Source: Myxococcales bacterium
GTDB lineage: Bacteria; Myxococcota_A; Polyangia; Palsa-1104; SHYY01
DNA: 36,466 nt
Assembly (NCBI GenBank): GCA_009692555.1
Contig: SHYY01000041.1
Location: 1-36,466, forward strand
Direction: 5' to 3'
The position numbers and the translations under genes are program-made. The notes below the pieces were generated by a model that saw nothing but the letters and a program-made list of their open reading frames with translations, was not told the DNA's origin and made no database searches. The stretch's first letter is position 1, and each line of letters opens with the position of its first letter. Positions 20,843-29,851 of the stretch are shown piece by piece.

Positions 20843-21466
20843 CTACGGCCGGATCGGCAACTCGACTACCAGGAGCTTGAAGCCCCCGGCCGCGTCCTCG
20901 GTGCGCTCGCGGTGCCCGACGTTCTGCTTCACCTGGATGGTGACCTGGACGTCGCGTCCCTTCGGGCGGGCGTCGATGTCCTTCACCGCGGTGCCGAACT
21001 CGCCGGCACGAAGCGGCCGCCGGTTGTTCTTGAGCGGCACCGTGGTGTCCTTGAGTGTGTAGACGATCCGTCCCGGATGCTCCGCGACGCTCCACTCGAC
21101 CGGGCCGGTGAGCTGCAGGAACACCGTGGGAATGCCCTCCCGCACCTGGAAGCCTGGCCAGGTCATGCGCTGCTGCTTCCCCTTGATCGGAAGACGCGGG
21201 GGATGGGGCGGCAGGTTGGGGGCGCCGGGGGTCACGCCGCCGTAGGTGGTCGGAAGGCGCGGCTCCTCCGCGGCAGCCGGCGCCTCCTTGCCGCCCTCGG
21301 GAGTGCCGGTGAGCTTCAGCCGCGGGCGGTTGGGATCGTTGCGGATCACGTCCGGTGCATCGCCGGACTCGTCGGGCAGGTAGGCGGTGGCGGGCGGATC
21401 GGCGCGCACCAGCGACGCCCCGAGCGAGGCGCTGACCACGAACGCGGCGACGGCGATACGGCGCAT
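20843..21466 (-). CDS. Secreted AMIN-like domain protein
   Basis: A 207-residue exported protein with a signal peptide (about 1-22, ending SLVRADP). A Pro-rich, disordered stretch (about 25-95) is followed by one beta-rich domain (about 98-207: TVFLQLTGPVEWSVAEHPGR, then IVYTLKDTTVPLKNNRR). This domain resembles AMIN domains, which bind peptidoglycan or localise envelope proteins (for example in AmiC and PilQ). The match is by pattern only. A -10-like TAGCAT ends 6 bases before the ATG and no ribosome binding site is placed correctly, so the transcript may be leaderless. It is the first gene of a two-gene unit with the Ig-like lipoprotein. Confidence 0.65.
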   Translation of the reverse strand: MRRIAVAAFVVSASLGASLVRADPPATAYLPDESGDAPDVIRNDPNRPRLKLTGTPEGGKEAPAAAEEPRLPTTYGGVTPGAPNLPPHPPRLPIKGKQQRMTWPGFQVREGIPTVFLQLTGPVEWSVAEHPGRIVYTLKDTTVPLKNNRRPLRAGEFGTAVKDIDARPKGRDVQVTIQVKQNVGHRERTEDAAGGFKLLVVELPIRP

Positions 21467-21531
21467 GAGTCCATGCTATCACCTCCCGCCGAGGCCACAA
21501 CTTTTCGGCCGTTCCGGACGCCCTGGCACGG

Positions 21532-22875
21532 CTACCGGCGAGGCGGCAGCGGGTCGGCGACCGTCACCGGATCGGACTCCTCACCGGTGACGAGGCGGCG
21601 CAGCTCACCCACGAGGAGCAGCGAGCCGCAGGCCACCACCAGACCGCCGCCACGGCGGGCGCAGGCGAGCGCTTCGGCCGGCGCCTGCACCGACTCCACC
21701 GGGAGCGCCGGGGCGAGGGCGGCCACCTGCGCCGCGAGCTCGGACGCCGCGAGCGCGCGCGGCGAGTCGGGACGCGTGCACACCACCCGCGCCGCGAGCG
21801 GCAGCAGCGGCGCGAGCAGGCCGCGGGCATCCTTGTCGGCGAGCGCTCCCACGAGCAGGACCAGGCGCCGTCCACCCCGCGGGCCGACCTCTGCCACCAG
21901 CGCCGCGGCCAGGGCCACCGCACCATCTGGGTTGTGCGCACCGTCGAGGATCAGGTCGGGCGCGACGCGCTCGAGGCGCCCGGGCCAGCGGACATTGCCG
22001 AGCCCCTCCCGGCGCGCCGCCTCGTCGGGCGCAAACCGCGGCGCAAAGGAGGTGGCAGCGAGGGCGAGCGCCGCGTTCCTCGCCTGGTGCGCTCCCGGGA
22101 GCGCGATCCGCGCGTCGGCGAGCGGGCCGCCGGGGCCAAGGTAGGCGATGCGATCGGACTCCGCGGCGACGGTGAAGTCCACGCCGAATCGGTAGAGCGG
22201 CGCGCCGATCGTGCGGGCCCCCTCCTCCACCACCGCCCCCGCCGCCTGGTCGAGCGGACCCGCGCAGAGCGGTACGCCTGGCCGCGCGATCCCAACCTTC
22301 TCGACGGCGATCGCCGCGGTGGTGGCCCCGAGCTGGGCGGTGTGATCAAGGCCGATGCCGGTCACCACCGTCGCGAAGGGCGCACAGCACGAGGTGGCGT
22401 CGTACCGCCCGCCGAGCCCGACCTCGATCACCGCGAGATCGACCCGCTCCTCGGCAAAGCAGGCGAAGGCGGCCGCCGTGGCGACCTCGAAGAAGGTCAG
22501 CTGGTCGCCGCCGGGCGCGGCCAGCACCCGCTCGATCAGGTCGGCGGTGTGGCCCGGGCCGACCTCCGTGCCGCCGATGCGAATGCGCTCGGTGAAGCGC
22601 GACAGGTGAGGTGAGGTATAGAGGCCGGTTCTGGCCCCGGCGGCGCGCAGCAGCGCCTCGGCGAACGCCGCCGTCGAGCCCTTGCCGTTGGTGCCGGCGA
22701 TGTGCAGCGCCGGCACTCCGCGCTCGGGATGGCCGAGCGCCGCCAACACCCGCGCGATCGCCGCGAGGCCCGGACGTACCCCGAACCGCGCCAGCGCCTG
22801 GAGTCGGCCGAGGGCACGCGCGTAACGAGCCCGGTCGCCGCCTTCGCCACCGCCGCTCTCGGTGGCCCCGCTCAT
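21532..22875 (-). CDS. folC: Folylpolyglutamate synthase/dihydrofolate synthase
   Basis: A 447-residue cytoplasmic Mur-ligase-type enzyme that adds glutamate to dihydropteroate and to folates using ATP. The P loop GTNGKGS is at residues 61-67, followed by TSPHLSRFTERIRI, which is characteristic of FolC. Further signatures are VIEVGLGGRYDAT, GIGLDHTAQLG and, in the C-terminal domain, LILDGAHNPDGA. The length is normal for the family. The start ATG overlaps the accD stop as ATGA, indicating translational coupling. The accD-folC order is widespread in Proteobacteria and relatives. Confidence 0.96.
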   Translation of the reverse strand: MSGATESGGGEGGDRARYARALGRLQALARFGVRPGLAAIARVLAALGHPERGVPALHIAGTNGKGSTAAFAEALLRAAGARTGLYTSPHLSRFTERIRIGGTEVGPGHTADLIERVLAAPGGDQLTFFEVATAAAFACFAEERVDLAVIEVGLGGRYDATSCCAPFATVVTGIGLDHTAQLGATTAAIAVEKVGIARPGVPLCAGPLDQAAGAVVEEGARTIGAPLYRFGVDFTVAAESDRIAYLGPGGPLADARIALPGAHQARNAALALAATSFAPRFAPDEAARREGLGNVRWPGRLERVAPDLILDGAHNPDGAVALAAALVAEVGPRGGRRLVLLVGALADKDARGLLAPLLPLAARVVCTRPDSPRALAASELAAQVAALAPALPVESVQAPAEALACARRGGGLVVACGSLLLVGELRRLVTGEESDPVTVADPLPPRR

Positions 22876-23816
22876 ACTCCGCGGTTGTGAGCCCCGTTGC
22901 CGCGCCCCTCGGCCAGAGCAGCCTCGCGGACACCGCTCCCGCTCCCGACCTGCACGCCCGGCACCGTCGGTCCGAGGAGACGGCAGAGCTGCCCGAGCCG
23001 CTGCTTCAGCTCGCGGCGGTCGACGATCGCGTCGAGCATCCCGTGCTGCAGCAGGAACTCCGAGCGCTGGAAGCCCGCCGGCAGCTTCTGCCGGATCGTC
23101 TGCTCGATCACCCGCGGTCCGGCAAAGCCGATCAGCGCCTTCGGCTCGGCGAGGATCACGTCACCAAGCATCGCGAACGAGGCCGCCACACCGCCGGTGG
23201 TGGGGTGGAGGAGCACCGAGAAGTAGGGCACGCCCGCCGCCCGCAGCCGCGAGAGCGCCGCGGTGGTCTTGGCCATCTGCATCAGCGAGAGGATCCCCTC
23301 CTGCATCCGCGCTCCCCCCGAGGCCGAGCAGATGATCGCCGGCACCCGCCGCAGGAGCGCCCGCTCGAACAGCCGCGCGATCTTCTCGCCCACCACCGAG
23401 CCCATCGACCCGCCCATGAACTCGAACACGAAGAAGCCGATCGCCACCTCGTGCCCGTCGATGCGCGCCAGCCCCTCGCGAAACGCGTCGGGCACACCGG
23501 AGCTCTTCTGGGCCGACTTCAGGCGATCGACGTAGCGCTTCGAGTCGCGAAAGCCGAGGCGATCCTGGGGACGCACTTCGAGGTCGCTCTCGACGAAGCT
23601 CCCCTCATCGGTGAGCAGCCGGATGCGCTCCTCGGTCGGGAGGATGAAATGGAAGCCGCACTTCGGGCAGACGCGCAGCCCCGACTCCACCCTCTGCGAC
23701 TCGAGGATCTCGCCGCACTCGTCGCACTTCTGCCACAGCCCCGACGGAACGCTGCGCTTCTCGGCCAGCGCGGCCGAGGGCTCCCGCTTCTCCTTCTTGC
23801 GGCTCCACCAGGCCAT
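22872..23816 (-). CDS. accD: Acetyl-CoA carboxylase carboxyltransferase subunit beta
   Basis: A 314-residue subunit that, with AccA, transfers carboxyl from carboxybiotin to acetyl-CoA to give malonyl-CoA for fatty acid synthesis. The N-terminal zinc ribbon is visible as CDEC and CPKC. The carboxyltransferase core shows FVFEFMGGSMGSVVGEK, ICSASGGARMQEG, LLHPTTGGVAASFA and LIGFAGPRVIEQT. The start MAWWSRKKEK is typical of AccD. The ATG shares its A with the stop codon of the Crp-like gene (TGATG) and the stop overlaps folC (ATGA), so three genes form one coupled transcript. accA is not in the window. Confidence 0.97.
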   Translation of the reverse strand: MAWWSRKKEKREPSAALAEKRSVPSGLWQKCDECGEILESQRVESGLRVCPKCGFHFILPTEERIRLLTDEGSFVESDLEVRPQDRLGFRDSKRYVDRLKSAQKSSGVPDAFREGLARIDGHEVAIGFFVFEFMGGSMGSVVGEKIARLFERALLRRVPAIICSASGGARMQEGILSLMQMAKTTAALSRLRAAGVPYFSVLLHPTTGGVAASFAMLGDVILAEPKALIGFAGPRVIEQTIRQKLPAGFQRSEFLLQHGMLDAIVDRRELKQRLGQLCRLLGPTVPGVQVGSGSGVREAALAEGRGNGAHNRGV

Positions 23817-24475
23817 CAGGTCGTATCGCCGAAGCGCTCCTTCATCTCGAGGAACTGGAGGAACTCGTCGAGTCGGCCGACCTCGGAGATCGAGATCGTC
23901 CCGCCCGCGCGATCGTGGTCGATCAGGCGCGCCTTGGCGAGGCGGTCGAGCGCCTCCTCGCACTGCACGCGATCGGCATCGATGCGATTGGACAGATCGG
24001 TGGCGGTGATCGCCACGCGCAGCCCGGCGCCGTCGGGCACGCCCATCGTCTCGGCGATCCGGCGGAGGTAGTGCGCGACGCGGTGGTTCAGGTCGCGCAT
24101 CAGCAGAACCTCGATCTGCGCGTTGGCCTGATCGAGGCGATTGGCCAGCTTGCGGACCAGCCGGACGGCGATCTCGGTGTTGCGGCGGATCATCACCTCG
24201 AAGGTGCGCTGATCGATCACCAGCGCGGTGGTGTCCGCGAGGGCGAGGGCGGTGGCCGAGCGCGGGCGGTTGTTGACGATCGCCATCTCGCCGAAGAACT
24301 CGCCCGGGCCGAGGTTGGCGAGCAGCGAGTCATTGCCGCGGAGCTTGCGGGTGAGCTGCACCAGGCCGGAGTGGACGACGTACATGTCGTGACCCGGATC
24401 GCCTTCGTTGAAGAGCACGCTGCCCGCCGGGAACAGGCGCCCGAAGCGCTCGTGAAGGGGGCCTTCGCTGCTCAT
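23816..24475 (-). CDS. Crp/Fnr-family regulator
   Basis: A 219-residue protein. The N-terminal cyclic-nucleotide-binding domain has a canonical cassette GEFFGEMAIVNNRPRSATA. A long C helix (LVRKLANRLDQANAQIEVLL) is the usual dimer interface. The C-terminal winged helix (about 150-205: ITATDLSNRIDADRVQCEEALDRLAKA) is less basic than in E. coli Crp but has the expected helix-turn-helix spacing. It is first in the operon with accD and folC, so it may regulate lipid or folate supply; that is inference. A TATCGT box ends 8 bases before the ATG at 24475 with no ribosome binding site. The signal bound is not known. Confidence 0.85.
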   Translation of the reverse strand: MSSEGPLHERFGRLFPAGSVLFNEGDPGHDMYVVHSGLVQLTRKLRGNDSLLANLGPGEFFGEMAIVNNRPRSATALALADTTALVIDQRTFEVMIRRNTEIAVRLVRKLANRLDQANAQIEVLLMRDLNHRVAHYLRRIAETMGVPDGAGLRVAITATDLSNRIDADRVQCEEALDRLAKARLIDHDRAGGTISISEVGRLDEFLQFLEMKERFGDTT

Positions 24476-24483
24476 CGCGGGCG

Positions 24484-24489
24484 ACGATA
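24484..24489 (-). promoter_or_regulatory. Candidate -10 box of the crp-like/accD/folC operon
   Basis: TATCGT on the minus strand, preceded by GG, ends 8 bases before the ATG. It is identical, including the GG, to the box before the lipoprotein gene at 1897. Confidence 0.4.
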
Positions 24490-24578
24490 CCACAGAATTT
24501 TTCGGTAGCCGCGGCGCAGAAATGGTACCAACAGTCCTCAGAGATTGCCCGCGTACGCCACCTCACCACGGACGCCTG

Positions 24579-25169
24579 ATGACCACACCGGACGAGAGCG
24601 CGAAACCTGCCCCGATTTCCGACGCCGATCGCAGCCGCCTCGGTGCGGCGGCCCAGGAGGCGCTCGAGCAGGCCTCGCTCGGACACCTGAGCACGATGCT
24701 CGACGTCTGCCTGAAGGCCAAGAGCGCGTGGCAGACCGTGGAGGGCGGCATGGACCTCACCGCGGTGCTCAACGCGCTGGTGAGCGCGCCCGCCGAGCAG
24801 GCCGGCCAGACGCTGGCGCTGATCGCCCTCTACATCGAGCACGAGCTGCACGCCCGGGCCGCCATCCCCGCGCGCCTGACCGCGGAGACGGCGACGGCCA
24901 CCGCGCGCCTCGGTGACCCCAGGGAGGCGGTGGCCGCCTTCCTCCCCGCGGTCGCCCAGCGGCTGCGCGAAGCCGCCCTCGCCCCTCGGACGAGCACCCC
25001 TTCGGGCGCATACGCCAGGGTATCGGCACAGCGCACAGCGACGGGGAACGCCACCCCATCGCGGGGAACGCCCTCTCCCAAGGCGGCGCCGCAAGGCCAG
25101 CGCAACCTGCTCCTCGCCCTGGCCGGGCTGACCCTCGCCGCCCTGCTCTTCTACGTCTTCACGGCCTGA
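24579..25169 (+). CDS. Tail-anchored protein of unknown function
   Basis: A 196-residue protein that I do not recognise. Residues 10-125 are predicted helical with alternating Leu/Ala (LSTMLDVCLKAKSAWQTV, LIALYIEHELHARAAI). A Ser/Thr/Pro-rich linker follows (about 135-172). The final residues form one membrane helix (LLLALAGLTLAALLFYVFTA) with no tail, so the protein is probably anchored in the inner membrane facing the cytoplasm. The start is uncertain: an in-frame ATG also lies at 24522, but that version adds a Pro-rich, unstructured extension. The 3' end overlaps the convergent hemF gene by 19 bp. Confidence 0.6.
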   Translation: MTTPDESAKPAPISDADRSRLGAAAQEALEQASLGHLSTMLDVCLKAKSAWQTVEGGMDLTAVLNALVSAPAEQAGQTLALIALYIEHELHARAAIPARLTAETATATARLGDPREAVAAFLPAVAQRLREAALAPRTSTPSGAYARVSAQRTATGNATPSRGTPSPKAAPQGQRNLLLALAGLTLAALLFYVFTA

Positions 25170-26056
25170 TCGCGCGCCTCGCCCAGCCAGTCCTGCGGCT
25201 TCAGCCAGTCGCCGAGCGCGGCCTCGGGCGTCCCCGGCGCGAACTGCGCGTCGTATTCCCAGCGCACCAGCGGCGGCAGCGACATCAGGATCGACTCCAC
25301 CCGTCCGTCGGTCTTCAGCCCGAAGGTGGTCCCCCGATCGTGGAGCAGGTTGAACTCGACGTAGCGCCCGCGCCGGAGCAGCTGGAACTGGCGCTCGCGC
25401 TCGCCGAACGGGTCGCCCCGCCGCCGCTGCACGATCGGCCGATAGGCCGGAAGGAACCCCTCGCCGAGGTCGCGCACGAAGGCGAGGTCGCGCACCGGAT
25501 CGCGCATCAGGTGATCGAAAAAAATCCCCCCGACGCCACGTGCCTCCCGTCGGTGAGGGAGGTAGAAATACTCGTCGCACCACTTCTTGAAGCGATTATA
25601 GAAGTCCCGGTCATGGCGGTCGCAGCGCTCCTTCCAGACGCGATGGAAGTGCACCGCGTCCTCGCGCTGCGGGTAGTAGGGCGTCAGGTCCGCGCCGCCG
25701 CCGAACCAGAGCGCCGCGCCGCGCCGGATGCAGCGGAAGTTGGCGTGCACCGTCGGCACCATCGGGCTCTTCGGATGCAGCACCAGCGACACCCCGGCGG
25801 CGAAGAAGGTCAGCCCATCGCCCGGGAGGTGCGCCGCGAACTCCGGCTGCAGGTCCCCGTGCACCGTCGAGGTGTTCACCCCCGCCTTCTCGAACACCGT
25901 GCCGTCCACCAGCACCCGCGTGAGGCCGCCGCCGCCGCCCGGCCGCTCCCACGCGTCGGTGCGAAAGCGCGCCGTGCCATCCTCCTCCTCGAGTCCGGCG
26001 CAGATGGAGTCCTGGATCGATCGGAAGAACTCCGCAGCCTCGTTCTCGACGGTCAT
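25151..26056 (-). CDS. hemF: Oxygen-dependent coproporphyrinogen III oxidase
   Basis: A 301-residue cytoplasmic enzyme that uses O2 to decarboxylate coproporphyrinogen III twice, giving protoporphyrinogen IX in haem synthesis. The family signature KWCDEYFYLPHRREARGVGG followed by IFFDHL is complete. Upstream are FRCIRRGAALWFGGGADLTP and the HGDLQPEF region. The length is normal. It implies an aerobic lifestyle. The gene is divergent from hemH, two steps later in the pathway; the protoporphyrinogen oxidase gene is not in the window. A TAGACT box ends 8 bases before the ATG and there is no ribosome binding site, so the mRNA may be leaderless. Confidence 0.96.
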   Translation of the reverse strand: MTVENEAAEFFRSIQDSICAGLEEEDGTARFRTDAWERPGGGGGLTRVLVDGTVFEKAGVNTSTVHGDLQPEFAAHLPGDGLTFFAAGVSLVLHPKSPMVPTVHANFRCIRRGAALWFGGGADLTPYYPQREDAVHFHRVWKERCDRHDRDFYNRFKKWCDEYFYLPHRREARGVGGIFFDHLMRDPVRDLAFVRDLGEGFLPAYRPIVQRRRGDPFGERERQFQLLRRGRYVEFNLLHDRGTTFGLKTDGRVESILMSLPPLVRWEYDAQFAPGTPEAALGDWLKPQDWLGEARDQAVKT

Positions 26057-26064
26057 CGACCGGA

Positions 26065-26070
26065 AGTCTA
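26065..26070 (-). promoter_or_regulatory. Candidate -10 box of hemF
   Basis: TAGACT on the minus strand ends 8 bases before the hemF ATG. The same hexamer precedes hemH at almost the same distance. Confidence 0.4.
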
Positions 26071-26084
26071 CAGGAGTCGCATAG

Positions 26085-26111
26085 GCGCCGCCGGGCTCTG
26101 CCTGGCGGCGC
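26085..26111. other. Hairpin in the hemF-hemH intergenic region
   Basis: GCGCCGCC (26085-26092) pairs perfectly with GGCGGCGC (26104-26111) across an 11-base loop, between the two divergent promoters. Confidence 0.5.
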
Positions 26112-26127
26112 TATACCGCGGGGGATC

Positions 26128-26155
26128 AAAAGGACCCTCCCAGGGTCCTTTTTTT
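26128..26155 (+). terminator. Strong intrinsic terminator upstream of hemH
   Basis: A perfect 11 bp stem AAAAGGACCCT/AGGGTCCTTTT with loop CCC is followed by a run of seven T on the plus strand. It lies 18 bases before the hemH ATG, between divergent genes, and is the best intrinsic terminator in the window. It could stop plus-strand read-through coming across hemF from 24579-25169, or attenuate hemH. Confidence 0.75.
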
Positions 26156-26157
26156 AA

Positions 26158-26163
26158 TAGACT
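26158..26163 (+). promoter_or_regulatory. Candidate -10 box of hemH
   Basis: TAGACT ends 9 bases before the hemH ATG, just after the terminator T run. It matches the hemF box and places the transcription start close to the ATG. Confidence 0.4.
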
Positions 26164-26172
26164 CGCGACCCG

Positions 26173-27198
26173 ATGATCGATCTCCTCACCGGCGTAGTGC
26201 TGCTCAACATGGGCGGCCCGGACTCCCTCGACGCCGTCGAACCGTTCCTCTTCAACCTCTTCAATGACAACGACATCATCCCGCTCCCCCTCGGCGGCCT
26301 GCTCATCGGCCAGCGCCTCCTCGCGCGCCGCATCTCGTCGCGCCGCGCCGAGTTCGTGCGCGGCTACTATCGCCTGATCGGCGGGCGATCGCCGATCGCC
26401 GATATCACCTCGGCGCAGGCCGCCGCCCTCGAGGAGCGGCTGAATTCAGGCGCGAGGGGACGCTACCGCTGCTACGTGGCGATGCGCTACTGGCACCCCT
26501 TCACCGACGAGACCCTGGCCGCGATGCAGAAGGACGGCGTGCGCCGCGTCGTCGCCCTCACCCTCTACCCGCACTACACCACCGCCACCACCGGCTCGTC
26601 GCTGAACGAGCTCCGCCGCAGGATCGCCGGCAAGCCCCCGGGACTCGGCGCGATCGACGTGATCGAGATCGACCGCTTCTACGACGACCCGGGCTACCTG
26701 GACGCCCTCACCGCGCAGCTCCGCGCCGGGCTGTCCGGTTTCCCCGAGGCTGTGCGCCCCGGCGTGATGGTCCTCTTCAGCGCTCACGGCCTCCCGCGAT
26801 CGTTCATCCGCAAGGGCGATCCCTACGTCGAGCACCTCCTCGCCACCATCGCCGGGGTCACCGCGCGCCTCGCCGCCACCGAGGGGCGCGTCCAGCCCTG
26901 GCGCCTCGCCTACCAGAGCCGCGTCGGCAAGGGCTGGCTCGAGCCGGGCACCGACGACATGCTGCGCACGCTGGCCGCGGAGGGCCACCGCGAGGTCCTG
27001 GTGGTGCCGCTCTCGTTCGTCTCCGATCACATCGAGACGCTCTACGAGATCGATCTCCTGTTCGGCGAACAGGCCCAAAAGCTCGGCCTCGACATGCGCC
27101 GCGCACCGTCGCTGAACACCGATCCCGGGTTCATCCAGGCGCTGGCATCGCTGGTCGAGCGGCGCCTCACCGCGCAGAACGCCGCGCGCGGTCTGTGA
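26173..27198 (+). CDS. hemH: Ferrochelatase
   Basis: A 341-residue enzyme that inserts Fe2+ into protoporphyrin IX, the last step of protohaem synthesis. It opens with VVLLNMGGPDSLDAVEPFL, typical of the family. The catalytic His is in FSAHGLPRS, and the C-terminal signature VVPLSFVSDHIETLYEID is complete. The length is normal. The ATG at 26173 is fixed by the conserved N terminus; no ribosome binding site precedes it. A strong terminator hairpin lies directly upstream of the start. Confidence 0.97.
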   Translation: MIDLLTGVVLLNMGGPDSLDAVEPFLFNLFNDNDIIPLPLGGLLIGQRLLARRISSRRAEFVRGYYRLIGGRSPIADITSAQAAALEERLNSGARGRYRCYVAMRYWHPFTDETLAAMQKDGVRRVVALTLYPHYTTATTGSSLNELRRRIAGKPPGLGAIDVIEIDRFYDDPGYLDALTAQLRAGLSGFPEAVRPGVMVLFSAHGLPRSFIRKGDPYVEHLLATIAGVTARLAATEGRVQPWRLAYQSRVGKGWLEPGTDDMLRTLAAEGHREVLVVPLSFVSDHIETLYEIDLLFGEQAQKLGLDMRRAPSLNTDPGFIQALASLVERRLTAQNAARGL

Positions 27199-27283
27199 TC
27201 GGGCGCACTGCGAAGATCCTTCCGGCCGCGCCCGCCCCGCGCTAAGTTTCGCTTGCGGTGGCCAAACCGATGGAGGAAGCGAC

Positions 27284-27760
27284 ATGAACGCACGTCGACA
27301 CGCGATGCACATCTCCCTGGCGGCAGGCCTGCTTCTGGCCCCGTTGTTCGGCTGCGGCGGCGGCCTCCCCGGCCGCATGCGCTACGCCGCGCCCCCGCAG
27401 GCGATGCTCCAGGGCGGCGTCAGCGTCACCTTCCAGCTCGCCCACTCCGAGGACGAGGTCTTCAAGTTCCGCTGCCTCGTGACCAACCTGTCGAACCAGC
27501 AGATGCTGGTCAACCGCGACGGCTGGGCGCTCCGCCTCGCCGACGGGCGGGTCCTCCAGCGGCGGGGCGATCGCCACATGCCCTACGTCCTGAATCCCGG
27601 CCAGATGCACAAGGTGTACGTCGACTTCAAGGAGCGCGGCCTCGACATGCGCACCATCCAGCAGGCCTCGGTGATCATCGGCGGGATCTCCTACGCCACC
27701 GATCCGATGCCCCGCGTCGTCGGCGAGATCCCGGTCACGCTGGCCGGCGAAGCGGACTGA
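27284..27760 (+). CDS. Small lipoprotein, unknown function
   Basis: A 158-residue exported lipoprotein with lipobox LFGC (Cys24). The mature part is predicted all-beta (VSVTFQLAHSEDEVFKFRCL, VTNLSNQQMLVNRDGWALRL, LNPGQMHKVYVDFKERG), like a single Ig-type sandwich. I do not recognise the family. The start is secure: GGAGG lies 6 bases before the ATG at 27284. It sits between hemH and the pyruvate dehydrogenase operon, with 85 and 59 bp gaps, and is probably its own unit. Confidence 0.75.
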   Translation: MNARRHAMHISLAAGLLLAPLFGCGGGLPGRMRYAAPPQAMLQGGVSVTFQLAHSEDEVFKFRCLVTNLSNQQMLVNRDGWALRLADGRVLQRRGDRHMPYVLNPGQMHKVYVDFKERGLDMRTIQQASVIIGGISYATDPMPRVVGEIPVTLAGEAD

Positions 27761-27801
27761 GCCTCGCACCAACTACCGTCCCCAAGTCCCCTTCCCTCCG
27801 C

Positions 27802-27807
27802 TATATT
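27802..27807 (+). promoter_or_regulatory. pdhA: Candidate -10 box of the pdh operon
   Basis: TATATT, an AT-rich island in GC-rich DNA, ends 12 bases before the pdhA ATG at 27820. No -35 box and no Shine-Dalgarno are visible, so the leader would be only about 6 bases. Confidence 0.45.
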
Positions 27808-27819
27808 CCCCCGACCCGA

Positions 27820-28851
<1,032 letters not shown>

Positions 28852-28853
28852 CT

Positions 28854-29843
28854 ATGCGTCTCAGCTATCGCGAAGCCCTCAACCAGGCGATGTGCGAGGA
28901 GATGGAGCGCGACCCGAACGTGCTGCTCCTCGGCGAGGAGGTCGGGCACTACCAGGGCGCCTACAAGGTGTCGCAGGGGATGCTCCAGAAGTTCGGTGAG
29001 AAGCGGGTGATCGACACCCCGATCGCCGAGGCGGGCTTCGTCGGTGTCGGCGTCGGCGCCGCGATGGTCGGCCTCCGTCCGATCGTCGAGCTGATGACCT
29101 TCAACTTCTCGCTGGTTGCAATCGACCAGATCATCAACAACGCGGCGAAGATCCGGCAGATGAGCGGCGGGCAGTTCAAGGTGCCGATGGTGATCCGGGG
29201 CGCGGGCGGGGCGGCGCACCAGCTGGGCGCGCAGCACTCGCAGAGCCTGGAGGCGATGTTCTGCCACGTCCCGGGGCTGAAGGTGGTGATGCCGTCGACG
29301 CCGGCGGACGCCAAGGGGCTCCTCAAGACCGCCATCCGCGACGACGATCCGGTGATCTTCATCGAGGGCGAGCTGCTCTACGGGAACCAGGGCGAGGTGC
29401 CGGAGGGCGAGCACCCCATCCCGCTCGGCAAGGGCGACATCAAGCGCGCGGGCAGCGACTGCACCATCGTCTGCTGGTCGAAGATGGTCCACCTCGCGCT
29501 CGCCGCGGCGGAGGTGCTGGCGAAGGAGGGGATCTCCGTCGAGGTGGTCGATCCGCGGACCCTGAAGCCGCTCGACACCGAGCTGATCTTCTCGTCGGTG
29601 GCGAAGACCCATCGCTGCGTGATCGTCGAGGAGGGCTGGCCGTTCTCGGGAGTGGGGGCGGAGATCGCCCACCGGATCCAGCACGCGGTGTTCGACGAGC
29701 TCGACGCGCCGATCGAGCGGGTCACTGCAATGGACGTCCCGATGCCCTACGCGCTCCACCTCGAGGAGCTGGTGGTACCGACGGCGCCCAAGGTGGTGGC
29801 GGCGGTACGGCGCGCGCTCTACCTCGCGGCCCCGACGGCCTGA
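28854..29843 (+). CDS. pdhB: Pyruvate dehydrogenase E1 component, beta subunit
   Basis: A 329-residue partner of the alpha chain. It opens with LSYREALNQAMCEEMERDPN, and LLLGEEVGHYQGAYKVSQG carries the conserved Glu that activates thiamine diphosphate. IDTPIAEAGFVGVGVGAAM and the C-terminal transketolase part (EVVDPRTLKPLD) are intact. The ATG is 2 bases after the pdhA stop and has a GAGGAG ribosome binding site within the pdhA end, so translation is coupled. The gene ends 8 bases before pdhC. Confidence 0.95.
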   Translation: MRLSYREALNQAMCEEMERDPNVLLLGEEVGHYQGAYKVSQGMLQKFGEKRVIDTPIAEAGFVGVGVGAAMVGLRPIVELMTFNFSLVAIDQIINNAAKIRQMSGGQFKVPMVIRGAGGAAHQLGAQHSQSLEAMFCHVPGLKVVMPSTPADAKGLLKTAIRDDDPVIFIEGELLYGNQGEVPEGEHPIPLGKGDIKRAGSDCTIVCWSKMVHLALAAAEVLAKEGISVEVVDPRTLKPLDTELIFSSVAKTHRCVIVEEGWPFSGVGAEIAHRIQHAVFDELDAPIERVTAMDVPMPYALHLEELVVPTAPKVVAAVRRALYLAAPTA

Positions 29844-29851
29844 AGGAGACC

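Noticed and set aside
26085..26155. Haem or metal riboswitch upstream of hemH
   Set aside because: Two simple hairpins do not form a known aptamer, and the -10 box downstream suggests that the hairpins are not transcribed with hemH.
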